From NCBI GenBank assembly GCA_002423615.1, contig DIKO01000110.1:66464-83226 (forward strand): DNA of 16,763 bases, written 5' to 3'. A program made the position numbers and the translations under genes. The DNA comes from Desulfobacteraceae bacterium UBA5616. GTDB lineage: Bacteria; Desulfobacterota; Desulfobacteria; Desulfobacterales; UBA5616. This document shows, in pieces, positions 8,068-14,912 of this stretch; positions within the stretch are counted from its first letter, which is position 1; every line of letters begins with the position of its first letter. The notes beneath the pieces are model-generated. The model saw only the letters and a list, made by a program, of their open reading frames with translations. It was not told the origin of the DNA and did not search any database.

Positions 8068-8601
8068 ATGGTAAAGAGAAATGACATGAAGAACGACTAT
8101 GATGCGATTATCATCGGCAGCGGGGTAGGGGGTTCAGCCGTTGGCGCGTTACTGGCCCACGCCGGATGGAAGGTGCTGATCCTGGAAAAAAACAAGGTCA
8201 TCGGCGGGCGGTGTACCTCCCCCACCAATTACGACCCGTCCCTGGCGCCCCAGGGAAGGCAGCTGATTTTCTTCGGTACCGGATGCCCTCCGAAACAGGA
8301 CTGGAAGCAGTGGGAAAAAGCCCTGCTCCATTCCTTTTATACGGTTTATCCCCAGGCAAGAGAAAAAGTTATGTGGTACCGGATAGACACACCGGATGTC
8401 GTAAACGGCTATGCCGGAGAAGAGGGGAATATTATCGGGGTAGCCCAGACGGTGGATCAGATTCATGAGCGTCGACCGACGGTGACGTCGCCTCTGGACG
8501 GCCTGTATTTCGCCAGCGCCGAAGCCGGGGGACACGGGATCGGCGCTGAACTTGCGGCGGATAGCGCGCGGGAACTTTTCAGGGTGCTGACATCAGGTTA
8601 A
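8068..8601 (+). CDS. FAD-dependent phytoene-desaturase-like oxidoreductase, internally deleted
   Basis: A 177-residue reading frame made from the two ends of a much longer flavoprotein. Residues 11-49 are a Rossmann FAD-binding start: YDAIIIGSGVGGSAVGALLA, then VLILEKNKVIGGRC. From about residue 50 the sequence jumps to what is normally the C-terminal part: NYDPSLAPQGRQL, GNIIGVAQTVDQI, and a final LDGLYFASAEAGGHGIGAELAADSARELF, the second FAD-contact motif. Phytoene desaturase/carotene isomerase-like proteins are about 480-520 residues, so about 300 residues of the substrate-binding middle are missing while the frame stays open. Starts at Met1 (8068) or Met7 (8086) are both possible; neither has a strong ribosome-binding site. 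It is probably a decayed gene, although a stable FAD-binding miniprotein cannot be excluded. Confidence 0.72.
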   Translation: MVKRNDMKNDYDAIIIGSGVGGSAVGALLAHAGWKVLILEKNKVIGGRCTSPTNYDPSLAPQGRQLIFFGTGCPPKQDWKQWEKALLHSFYTVYPQAREKVMWYRIDTPDVVNGYAGEEGNIIGVAQTVDQIHERRPTVTSPLDGLYFASAEAGGHGIGAELAADSARELFRVLTSG

Positions 8602-8663
8602 ATGCCTTTCCCCCGGGATGTAAACAGGGGTAAATCAGGTATATGAGGACTCGACCGGGCCCC

Positions 8664-9485
8664 TCAGACTTTTCCGGAATCCGTCGCCATTTCTTTAGCA
8701 TATCCGGCACGGACCACGGCCGACATGAGCTCGAAAAGGGCCTCGGGATCTTGGCGGCGTAAAACCGCCGCATCAAGCTCCGCACCTGTCGCCAGCACGA
8801 TCTCGCGTTTTCCCGCTTCAATGGCCGCAAGCATCGCCTCTGCAGCTTCCGCCGGCGGCATGCCGTTGTCGATCGCCGAATCGCTGACGCCTCGCCTGGA
8901 ACCATCTGCGGTAAGCGCATTCTTTGACACGTTTGTCCGGACCGATCCCGGGGCCACGACATGGACATTGATGCCGAGGTGTTCGTTTTCAGCGCGCACC
9001 GAATCATGATAACCGATCAACCCGTGTTTGGCCGCGCTATACGCCGAACGCAGCGGCGAGCCGACAATGCCCGCGACACTTGAAATCCCTACGATCCGTC
9101 CGCTGCCGGCTCCCACCATCCTGGGCAGCAGTGCCTGCGTCAGCGCGATGGGCGCGAGCAGGTCGACCGCGATGATCTTCTGATACACTGAGAATCCGGT
9201 ATCGACGGCCAGGGAGCGTTGCGTTATCCCGGCATTGTTGACGAGCGCGTCAACCCGCCCCCTCCATGACCATGCACGCTCGACGAGCCCGGCGATCAGA
9301 TCGAAATCCGTTGCTTCGAACGGGAGTACCAGCGAGTCCGCGCAGTCCCTTGCCACGGCTTCGAGTGCGCCGACATTTCGACCCGACAGGATGATGCTTG
9401 CGCCCCGTGCCGCCAACGCCCGCGAAAGGCCTTCCCCGATTCCCGACGAGGCGCCCGTTATCCACCAGCATTGTCCTTCAAACAT
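8664..9485 (-). CDS. SDR family NAD(P)-dependent oxidoreductase
   Basis: A 273-residue classical short-chain dehydrogenase/reductase. It has the cofactor motif TGASSGIG (10-17), NNAG (83-86), a catalytic Ser in GISSVAG (about 136), and Tyr149/Lys153 in YSAAK. The substrate loop after PGSVRTNV is ordinary. The ATG at 9485 is chosen because a perfect AAAGGAGG lies five bases before it; a GTG five codons further out (9500) would overlap that site. The length suits the family. The gene sits between the broken flavoprotein and the DUF1302 gene, all near a MalT-type regulator. This suggests oxidation or reduction of a lipid-like alcohol or ketone, but the substrate is not shown. Its codon choice leans more strongly to G/C than that of its neighbours (many GCG, CGC, GAC), which may indicate a separate origin. 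Confidence 0.9.
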   Translation of the reverse strand: MFEGQCWWITGASSGIGEGLSRALAARGASIILSGRNVGALEAVARDCADSLVLPFEATDFDLIAGLVERAWSWRGRVDALVNNAGITQRSLAVDTGFSVYQKIIAVDLLAPIALTQALLPRMVGAGSGRIVGISSVAGIVGSPLRSAYSAAKHGLIGYHDSVRAENEHLGINVHVVAPGSVRTNVSKNALTADGSRRGVSDSAIDNGMPPAEAAEAMLAAIEAGKREIVLATGAELDAAVLRRQDPEALFELMSAVVRAGYAKEMATDSGKV

Positions 9486-9664
9486 AGAGCCTCCTTTCAC
9501 AGTTCCTTTCTTCGTCGAACTTTTCCCAGGACGTCCGACAATGGAATGGCAGGTTTTTGTGCGAGTGTCCGAAAACTAACAATACCGGTGATATTTTGCA
9601 ATACATATTAATGGCGTTGTTCGAGAGGGGCGCAGTTGAAAAGAAGCCGAAAAACCCCGGAAAG

Positions 9665-9713
9665 AAAAGGCCGAGCAGCCGGAAACTCTCGAAAGTTCCG
9701 ACCGTTCGGCCTT
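9665..9713 (-). terminator. Rho-independent terminator of the DUF1302 gene
   Basis: On the minus strand, AAAGGCCGA pairs with TCGGCCTTT, enclosing a second stem (GGAAC/GAGTTTCC) with a TTTCGA loop, then TTTTCTTT. It begins about 28 bases past the stop of the DUF1302 gene. The stem is symmetric enough to act weakly on the other strand too. Confidence 0.75.
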
Positions 9714-9740
9714 TGTTATGCCCTGGCGGAATGGCGATTA

Positions 9741-11369
9741 TCAGGGGAATGAGAACTGGGTGGTCAGAACCACCAGGTCTTTTTCTCTCAAGATGCCGTA
9801 GGGCAGGTCATAGTTATGATCGCCGAAAACATTGGCATAGCTGAGCTTAAAGGACCATTTCCGGTTCATCCAGTCCGGGTTGTAGGTGAAGGACGGCTGA
9901 ATCAGGCCGTTGTTCCCCATGTTGTAAAGTGACGTCAGATCAAGAGCGTACATGCCGAAATTGTAATTGGTACCGAGGCTCATCATGAGGGTATGGCTGT
10001 CCTGACGCTTTTTTTCATGCCATGGGAAAGCCAGCAATGCGCCGCCGGTTTCTCCCAGCAGATATTCCCCGACGTATTCGGCCGTCAGACTGAAAGCCTG
10101 GTTGGCATTCAGCCGACGCATCATGAAATCCTTGTTGAATCCCAGTTGAAACAGCAGGGTGTCCACCTGGCAGACCAATTGGGAATATCTGGAGATGTCG
10201 TCGGTCTGGTAATCGTACTCCGGTTTATAGGCCATATCCATTCGGAGAACGCCGAAGTCGAAATTTTTGTTGGCATACAATCCGTAGGTGTTTTGCCTCG
10301 TATATTCCAGTTCAAAGTTATGATAATCAAATCCTAAACCAGAGGGGGTTGAACCTTTGTACCAAAGAACTGGAGGGGTGAAGGCATGGCCGCGCCAGAA
10401 ATAAACACCGGTCTGGACCCCGTAAAGCGTGGATGAGGTCTTGAATCCCCAGCGCGCATCGTCCAGATTGCTGTCCGGGTAATTCGATCGTGTAATATTA
10501 GGGGCGCCTGTAACGCCATAAAGTCCCCCCCCGATCGGCTGATACATGACCTGGTTAAACGGGGCCCACAAGACGCCGTTCTCCATCATGCCGAACGCGG
10601 GCATCAGGCCGGTACCAAAAACCTGGGAAGGAGAAAGAAAACCGACGTCGTCTTTGTAAATCCGGGTTTCCGGATAGGGGCAGAAACGTCTTTCGCCCAC
10701 GCCGTTCCAGTTGCCGTTAATATCAATTTTCCCTGGGTTCCAGGCAAGCGTTCTGGAGGCGCGGTAACGGTCCACCTGGTTATAGGGGCTGAAGATCCAG
10801 TCCAGGGATGTGCCGATGCCGTAGAACTGGTGCATGCCCCGGAGCATCCAGATGGGCATGCGGCTGTCTTCCAGGTTGGTGAAGCCAAGATCGAACCAGT
10901 GGTCCTGGGGGTTGATCACATCCCCCACCCGGGCGCTCAGAGACTCGCCCCAGTTGACGATCTGCCGTCCGATCCGGATGTTGTGGCCGTTCCCCACCTT
11001 CCAGTCCAGGCGGAGTTCACGGAAATCAAAAGAATTGTACTCATTAGCCGGAATGCCCGCACCTTTTTCCCGGTGGTATTCCGGTTCATAGATGGCCTGG
11101 ATTTCGGCTTTCAGCTTCAGGTTGTCGGTAACGCTGCCGTTCAGATTCAGGCGGAACCAGTTGCGGAAGGTGGCCAGGGGGTCGTTGTTGGGGGCGTAAT
11201 CCCAGCTTTCCGTCCAGAAGCCGGTGTTGTTCCGGAAAAACCCGTCCAGTTCCCAGTCGCCGTAAGACATGTCGGCGGCGCCGGATTGGATCGGGAAAAG
11301 ACCCATAACCGCCAGGATGACGATAGCCAGGCAGATATTGAGCCGGCTGTGAAGAATCCTCTTTTTCAT
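9741..11369 (-). CDS. DUF1302-type outer-membrane beta-barrel protein
   Basis: A 542-residue exported protein. Residues 1-31 are a signal peptide: basic MKKRILHSR, a hydrophobic core ICLAIVILAVMGLFP, and likely cleavage after SGA or SGAA. The mature part alternates polar and hydrophobic residues and is rich in Trp, Tyr, Asn and Gly (DWELDGFFRNNTGFW, LRLDWKVG, IRIGRQIVNWGE), as in beta-barrels. It ends in TTQFSFP, close to the C-terminal aromatic signal for barrel assembly. The order NTGFW, FRNWFRLNL, RIGRQIVNWGES, and INPQD is the DUF1302 pattern as I know it. These proteins accompany lipid, sterol or hydrocarbon metabolism loci and are thought to help pass hydrophobic substrates. The ribosome-binding site AAAGGAG lies nine bases before ATG 11369. 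A MalT/LuxR regulator is divergent to it. Confidence 0.82.
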   Translation of the reverse strand: MKKRILHSRLNICLAIVILAVMGLFPIQSGAADMSYGDWELDGFFRNNTGFWTESWDYAPNNDPLATFRNWFRLNLNGSVTDNLKLKAEIQAIYEPEYHREKGAGIPANEYNSFDFRELRLDWKVGNGHNIRIGRQIVNWGESLSARVGDVINPQDHWFDLGFTNLEDSRMPIWMLRGMHQFYGIGTSLDWIFSPYNQVDRYRASRTLAWNPGKIDINGNWNGVGERRFCPYPETRIYKDDVGFLSPSQVFGTGLMPAFGMMENGVLWAPFNQVMYQPIGGGLYGVTGAPNITRSNYPDSNLDDARWGFKTSSTLYGVQTGVYFWRGHAFTPPVLWYKGSTPSGLGFDYHNFELEYTRQNTYGLYANKNFDFGVLRMDMAYKPEYDYQTDDISRYSQLVCQVDTLLFQLGFNKDFMMRRLNANQAFSLTAEYVGEYLLGETGGALLAFPWHEKKRQDSHTLMMSLGTNYNFGMYALDLTSLYNMGNNGLIQPSFTYNPDWMNRKWSFKLSYANVFGDHNYDLPYGILREKDLVVLTTQFSFP

Positions 11370-11617
11370 TCAAATTTCTCCTTTCTTCTTTTCTCCTTTT
11401 GTGATTGTTGGTTGAAACCGTTTGGTTAAGATTAATTGTGAGGTGGTTCACCTCCTCTCTCTCAGCATTTAATGGAAAATGTAAGATGGGTGCTGCTTGC
11501 GGAACCCATCGTCCAATGTCGGGCAAGAAACCCGGCCTACGGGGTTGGACCGGCTTCCGTCCCTTGAAAAATCCGAATATTGGGGGTCCACATTCGACAA
11601 AGGAGAGGAGAAGTATT
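11370..11617. other. Structured 5' region of the DUF1302 gene (no gene seen)
   Basis: No convincing protein frame lies here. It holds two perfect inverted repeats: GAGGTG/CACCTC with a three-base loop (11440-11454) and GATGGGT/ACCCATC with a twelve-base loop (11485-11510). Part of it is the probable leader of the minus-strand DUF1302 mRNA; the rest leads into the plus-strand 23-codon ORF. Confidence 0.5.
11440..11454 (-). promoter_or_regulatory. Hairpin holding an orphan Shine-Dalgarno in the DUF1302 leader
   Basis: On the minus strand GAGGTG AAC CACCTC forms a six-base-pair, three-base-loop hairpin about 71 bases ahead of the DUF1302 ATG. The left arm is part of AGGAGGTGA, nearly a full complement of the 16S tail, yet no start codon sits at a usable distance. 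It could be a mRNA stabiliser, a ribosome standby site, or a dyad operator. Confidence 0.4.
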
Positions 11618-11689
11618 ATGTCGAGGCATGTAGCACCTCTATTCAGGACGGAAGCCTGGTCCGGGCGAATTAAAACCTGCATTTTTTAA
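11618..11689 (+). CDS. Possible leader peptide (23 residues) ahead of the MalT/LuxR regulator
   Basis: The ATG at 11618 is preceded by a doubled AGGAG ribosome-binding site (11601-11610) with ideal seven-base spacing. The frame runs 23 codons (MSRHVAPLFRTEAW, then SGRIKTCIF) to TAA at 11687. A rho-independent terminator follows 46 bases later and the regulator gene begins about 180 bases after that. The layout resembles a leader peptide with attenuator, or a truncated gene that kept its translation start. There is no run of one amino acid that would name an effector. Translation signal clear, function unknown. Confidence 0.4.
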   Translation: MSRHVAPLFRTEAWSGRIKTCIF

Positions 11690-11734
11690 AACCTTTTTCC
11701 GGGGCCGACATTAAACGATAGGCCTTGAGCGCAC

Positions 11735-11770
11735 AATCCCTCGAAAGAGTGATTTTGGGAGGGATTTTTT
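11735..11770 (+). terminator. Rho-independent terminator between the 23-codon ORF and the regulator
   Basis: On the plus strand AATCCCTC (11735-11742) pairs with GAGGGATT (11759-11766) across a 16-base loop, followed by an unbroken T run to 11770. It would end a transcript from the 23-codon ORF before the regulator, or act as an attenuator if the hairpin can be opened. Confidence 0.6.
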
Positions 11771-11792
11771 AGAGGTATGAATTTTCTATCAT

Positions 11793-11804
11793 CCTCCCGG
11801 GAGG
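11793..11804. promoter_or_regulatory. Perfect 12-base palindrome upstream of the regulator
   Basis: CCTCCCGGGAGG is fully self-complementary and sits about 40 bases upstream of the candidate -35 box of the regulator. It may be an operator for a dimeric activator. The symmetry is certain, the role is a guess. Confidence 0.35.
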
Positions 11805-11844
11805 CTGCCTGGACCGGATATCCATGGACCCGGACTGAAACCCT

Positions 11845-11873
11845 TTGACATCCAATCCGGGTTTTAATAGGTA
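11845..11873 (+). promoter_or_regulatory. Candidate promoter of the MalT/LuxR regulator
   Basis: A perfect TTGACA (11845-11850) is followed after 17 bases by a poor -10 box, TAGGTA (11868-11873). A weak -10 would suit an activator-dependent promoter. Confidence 0.35.
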
Positions 11874-11946
11874 AGGCAAAAACAAGGCGTTGTTATGGGA
11901 CCCGGCATGGAACACCATGGGGACCGGGTCCAGAGGAAGAATATCA

Positions 11947-12666
11947 TTGCTGATCGACACCAAACTACATGTTCCGGAACTCAAAAGGCCGATGATTGAA
12001 AGAAAACGGCTGCTGGAACTGTTGAGCGCGGATAAGGATTATCCCCTGCTTCTGGTTTCGGGCCCCGCGGGGTCCGGGAAGACTTCCCTGATATCCCAGT
12101 GGGCGGCCAGGGAAAAATTGTCCCCGGCATGGTATTCCATCGATGAAAGGGATAATGACCCGGATATCTTTTTCCGGTATTTTCTGACAGCCCTGGCCAA
12201 TGTTGAAGAACGGCTCAATGCGGCGGTTCGACCCCTTCTCCAAAACCTCAAGATGATCTGTACCGACGAAATCATCCCCACCCTGGTCCAGTCCCTGATA
12301 GGGTTCAAAAAGGACATTTATCTCGTTTTGGACGACTTCCACCACATCACCCATAAAGTGATCCGGGACGTATTGCATCGTCTGGTTCAATACCTTCCCC
12401 CCAGATTGCATATCGTCCTGGTCAGCCGTTACAACCTCGACGGGCTGTTCTCCCGGTTCAGGGTTCAGGGAAAGACGGTCGACATCATGGGATCGGATCT
12501 GGCTTTTACCGAAGCGGAGGCCGGGCGGTTTTTTTTCAGAAGTCGCCGCCGTGCACATGCCCTCGGATCATATCCGGAAACTGACCCGGTATCTGAAAGG
12601 CTGGGCTGCAGGGTTTCAACTGGTGGAACTTTCCCAAAAGGGGCGATGGGGATGCCGGGACTTTGA
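11947..12666 (+). CDS. MalT-type LuxR family regulator, 5' part (frame broken)
   Basis: This is the N-terminal STAND ATPase part of a large MalT-like regulator. From the TTG at 11947 it reads LIDTKLHVPELKRPMIERKRL-type family opening, Walker A GPAGSGKT (about 39-46), and Walker B IYLVLDDFHHI (Asp-Asp about 129-130). SRYNLDGLFSRFRVQGK and LAFTEAEAGRFFF follow. At that point, in T8 at 12529-12536, the frame leaves the family sequence; the residues after it (RSRRRAHALGS onward) are out-of-frame noise to the stop at 12664. TTG is chosen because AGAGGA lies nine bases before it and family members begin near this point; ATG 11917 is the alternative. With one T fewer the gene would run to 14419 and encode about 823 residues, near the usual 850-900. 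Confidence 0.8.
   Translation: MLIDTKLHVPELKRPMIERKRLLELLSADKDYPLLLVSGPAGSGKTSLISQWAAREKLSPAWYSIDERDNDPDIFFRYFLTALANVEERLNAAVRPLLQNLKMICTDEIIPTLVQSLIGFKKDIYLVLDDFHHITHKVIRDVLHRLVQYLPPRLHIVLVSRYNLDGLFSRFRVQGKTVDIMGSDLAFTEAEAGRFFFRSRRRAHALGSYPETDPVSERLGCRVSTGGTFPKGAMGMPGL
12529..12536 (+). repeat. T8 homopolymer at the frame break of the regulator
   Basis: Eight T lie between CGG and CAGA. With seven T the codons read Arg-Phe-Phe-Ser-Glu-Val-Ala-Ala-Val-His and join the two parts into one MalT-like protein; with eight they do not. Such runs slip during replication, transcription or sequencing. Confidence 0.75.
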
Positions 12667-14419
12667 AGAAGTTTTAACTCAGGCCTCCCTTGGGGCCGTG
12701 GAGTATCTGATGAACGAGGTGATCCACGGACAGCCCGAACATCTGAAACACTTCCTGTTCAGAACAGCCCTTCTCAAACGGTTCAACCTTCCACTGGCAG
12801 AGGAGATCACCGGCATGGAAAATGCCGGTGACATGATAGAAGAACTGAACCGGAAAAACCTCTTTCTCATTACCCTGGACAGCCGGCAGGGCTGGTACCG
12901 GTACCACAATATTTTTCTGGAAGCCATGACCGACGGGGCCGGTTTTCCCGGCCCGGAGACCTGTGCCGCCATTCATCGCCGGGCGGCCTTGTGGTTTGCA
13001 CGGAATGGCCACTACGAGGACGCGTTTGAGCATGCCTTTAATTCCAGAGACCTTGAATTTACCGCCGATCTGATGGAAGATCATTTGCCCAACCTTTACA
13101 GCCTGGGGGAGTCTGCGGCATCCTTGCGGTGGCTTTACAAGCTGCCTGATGAAATTCTCCTGAACCGCCCGTTACTAAGACTCTTCGAGTGCGGATTCAA
13201 GCTGGAGGCCATGAACACCTGGGGCATCGATGGCCTTTTGCAGGAATTCGAGCGAAAAGGGGATAAGGTGTTTAACCGGTATGATCCGGACAAAAGAGCC
13301 TTCTGCCGGGATTTCTTCCTCTACCTGAAACAAGCCCACCGGATGATCCTCGATCCCGGCGGAACGAACAACCTTGCTGCCCAAGACCCGTGTGAATACA
13401 TTCATACCGGAAACAGCACTCTTCTGGCCGGTACGAAGCTGCTCATCGGGCTGAACAATTTGTACAGGGGACGACCCGCAGATGCGGAAAAGGACATTCA
13501 GGAGGCCGCGGCCATCATTTTCGCTTCGGAAAACCACCAGGCCGGAATCGCCTGCCGCAGGTGCCTGTCCATGCTGGCGCGGAACCAGGGGCGGCTGCAC
13601 GAGGCTGAAAAGATTTTAGAGGACGGGTTCGAATTTCTGGACCAAAAAGGAATGGGCCGGCTTCCCTTGAAACTGCTGCTGTATTTTCCCATGGCCGAAA
13701 TATATTACGAGCGGAATGACCTTCAAAAGGCTCTGGAATACCTGCTCATCAGCCGGAAATTCGCCGAACACGCGCGGTATTACGCGGACCTCCTCCAATG
13801 TTATTATCTCCTTTCCGGGATCTACCTGAGCGGCGGGGAACCGGAAAAAGCCGTTTCCTTTCGGCAAAAAATTCAGGCGATTTCCGAGACCATGGATATC
13901 CCCATGATCCGTGGATTGGCCCAGGCTCATGTGTCGCTGCTGGCCCTGCGCCAGGGTGAGCCGGATCTGGCGGGAAAATGGGCGGAAAAAAGGCGGTTTG
14001 ATCCGGACGAGCCCTTTTCCCTGCTCTATGGCGTGGAAGGCATGGCCCAGGCGAACTGGATGTTTTTCAACGGAGAATTTGAAAAATCCCTTCTGCAGTC
14101 CATCGCCGAGCGCAGAAAACGCCTTCCCGAGGGTTCTTACATTAAAACCCTGATCCGTCACTGCAGCGACAACGGGACCGGGAACACCGCCTCTTCCGGT
14201 GAAAACAGGATTAAAAGGGATTGTGTCGTAACTCAGCGGGAAATTGAAATTTTAAGGCTCATGGCCGCGGAATACAAGGACCTGGAAATCGCCGGAAAGG
14301 CCTTTATATCGCTGCATACGGTAAAAACCCACGCCAAGAACATCTATAAGAAACTCGATGTGCCCAGCCGGCTGAAGGCCGTATCCCGCGCCAGGGAATT
14401 GGGATTGTTTGAATCCTGA
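12551..14419 (+). CDS. MalT-type LuxR family regulator, 3' part with HTH (frame broken)
   Basis: A 622-codon frame that continues the regulator in the next frame; its GTG at 12551 is merely the first start-like codon, without a good ribosome-binding site. The true in-frame family sequence begins directly after the T8 run. Order: end of the ATPase module (LKGWAAGFQLVEL, about 15-27), a winged-helix region (FLFRTALLKRFNLPLAEEITG, NLFLITLDSRQGWYRYHNIF), then alpha-helical TPR-like repeats (about 140-540). A C-terminal LuxR helix-turn-helix follows (about 555-622; TQREIEILRLMAAE, SLHTVKTHAKNIYKKLDVPSR). Such regulators sense a ligand through the TPR region and activate nearby promoters. The divergent DUF1302 gene is the likely target. 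The sequence after the break is undamaged for 1.9 kb, so the break is recent, reversible, or an error. Confidence 0.85.
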   Translation: MHMPSDHIRKLTRYLKGWAAGFQLVELSQKGRWGCRDFEEVLTQASLGAVEYLMNEVIHGQPEHLKHFLFRTALLKRFNLPLAEEITGMENAGDMIEELNRKNLFLITLDSRQGWYRYHNIFLEAMTDGAGFPGPETCAAIHRRAALWFARNGHYEDAFEHAFNSRDLEFTADLMEDHLPNLYSLGESAASLRWLYKLPDEILLNRPLLRLFECGFKLEAMNTWGIDGLLQEFERKGDKVFNRYDPDKRAFCRDFFLYLKQAHRMILDPGGTNNLAAQDPCEYIHTGNSTLLAGTKLLIGLNNLYRGRPADAEKDIQEAAAIIFASENHQAGIACRRCLSMLARNQGRLHEAEKILEDGFEFLDQKGMGRLPLKLLLYFPMAEIYYERNDLQKALEYLLISRKFAEHARYYADLLQCYYLLSGIYLSGGEPEKAVSFRQKIQAISETMDIPMIRGLAQAHVSLLALRQGEPDLAGKWAEKRRFDPDEPFSLLYGVEGMAQANWMFFNGEFEKSLLQSIAERRKRLPEGSYIKTLIRHCSDNGTGNTASSGENRIKRDCVVTQREIEILRLMAAEYKDLEIAGKAFISLHTVKTHAKNIYKKLDVPSRLKAVSRARELGLFES

Positions 14420-14479
14420 ATATATCCTGTGTAAGGCCTCCAAATAGCTACCGGTGCGCATGCTCTTGATTCAGCTTTA

Positions 14480-14507
14480 TTGACTTACCTCAAAATCACT
14501 GTATATT
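14480..14507 (+). promoter_or_regulatory. Promoter ahead of the 32-codon ORF and toxin-antitoxin pair
   Basis: TTGACT (14480-14485), a 16-base spacer and TATATT (14502-14507) precede an ATG at 14516 by eight bases. As with the DUF4143 promoter, there is no room for a ribosome-binding site, so the first frame would be read from a leaderless mRNA. Confidence 0.5.
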
Positions 14508-14515
14508 TATCAAAA

Positions 14516-14614
14516 ATGAAGAAGGCCTCTGACATAGCCGGGGAAATCATTACTCAGGCGATCGAGGAAGCTTTCAATGTGGTTGACCTGGATAGCAAAA
14601 AAAGAGCAGATTAA
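14516..14614 (+). CDS. Small 32-residue ORF upstream of the PIN toxin-antitoxin pair
   Basis: ATG 14516 to TAA 14614. The peptide is charged and helical in character: MKKASDIAGEIITQAIEEA, then FNVVDLDSKKRAD. It lies eight bases downstream of a TTGACT/TATATT promoter, lacks a ribosome-binding site and ends 61 bases before the antitoxin start. It may be the surviving start of a larger gene or a small first gene of the operon. I recognise no family. Confidence 0.35.
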   Translation: MKKASDIAGEIITQAIEEAFNVVDLDSKKRAD

Positions 14615-14675
14615 ATGGCGGTATTTTTCAAGAATTAACGCGGGAATGGCCTTGAAAATAAAGGGAGGATATAAA

Positions 14676-14912
14676 ATGGAGGCGTTGCGAATTTGTCAAA
14701 AGCCTGAAAAAGGTATTCTGACCATTAAATTGCCGGAAAGTCTTGCCAGGAGCAAAGAACTTGAAATCATCATTATTCCGGTTGACCAGGAAAACCCTTC
14801 CCCTAAAAAGAAATTTAACCCATCGGATTATTTCGGCATATGGCGCGATAAAAATATCGATGTGGACACGGTATGTAAAGAAATGAGGGACGAATGGGAT
14901 CGCGGTTTTTAG
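14676..14912 (+). CDS. Antitoxin of a PIN-domain toxin-antitoxin pair
   Basis: A 78-residue protein starting at ATG 14676, seven bases after GGGAGG; upstream in-frame starts lack such a site. The N-terminal half (ILTIKLPESLARSKELEIIIIPVD) forms a short beta-rich DNA-binding or dimerisation module of the kind found before PIN genes. The C-terminal half is charged and extended (FNPSDYFGIWRDKNIDVD, then MRDEWDRGF), as expected of the segment that wraps the toxin active site. It is not a classical AbrB-type VapB; the exact family is unclear. Its end overlaps the toxin start by 19 bases, which points to coupled translation. Antitoxins of this type usually repress their own promoter. Confidence 0.8.
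   Translation: MEALRICQKPEKGILTIKLPESLARSKELEIIIIPVDQENPSPKKKFNPSDYFGIWRDKNIDVDTVCKEMRDEWDRGF

Noticed and set aside
9557..9844. Plus-strand open frame of 95 codons between the SDR and DUF1302 genes
   Set aside because: It crosses the DUF1302 terminator and the antisense end of that gene; no ribosome-binding site and no recognisable family.
10830..11429. Plus-strand open frame of 199 codons
   Set aside because: Antisense to the signal peptide and first strands of the DUF1302 protein; shadow of a real gene.
13616..14161. Minus-strand open frame of 181 codons
   Set aside because: Antisense to the TPR-like part of the MalT/LuxR regulator; no motif.
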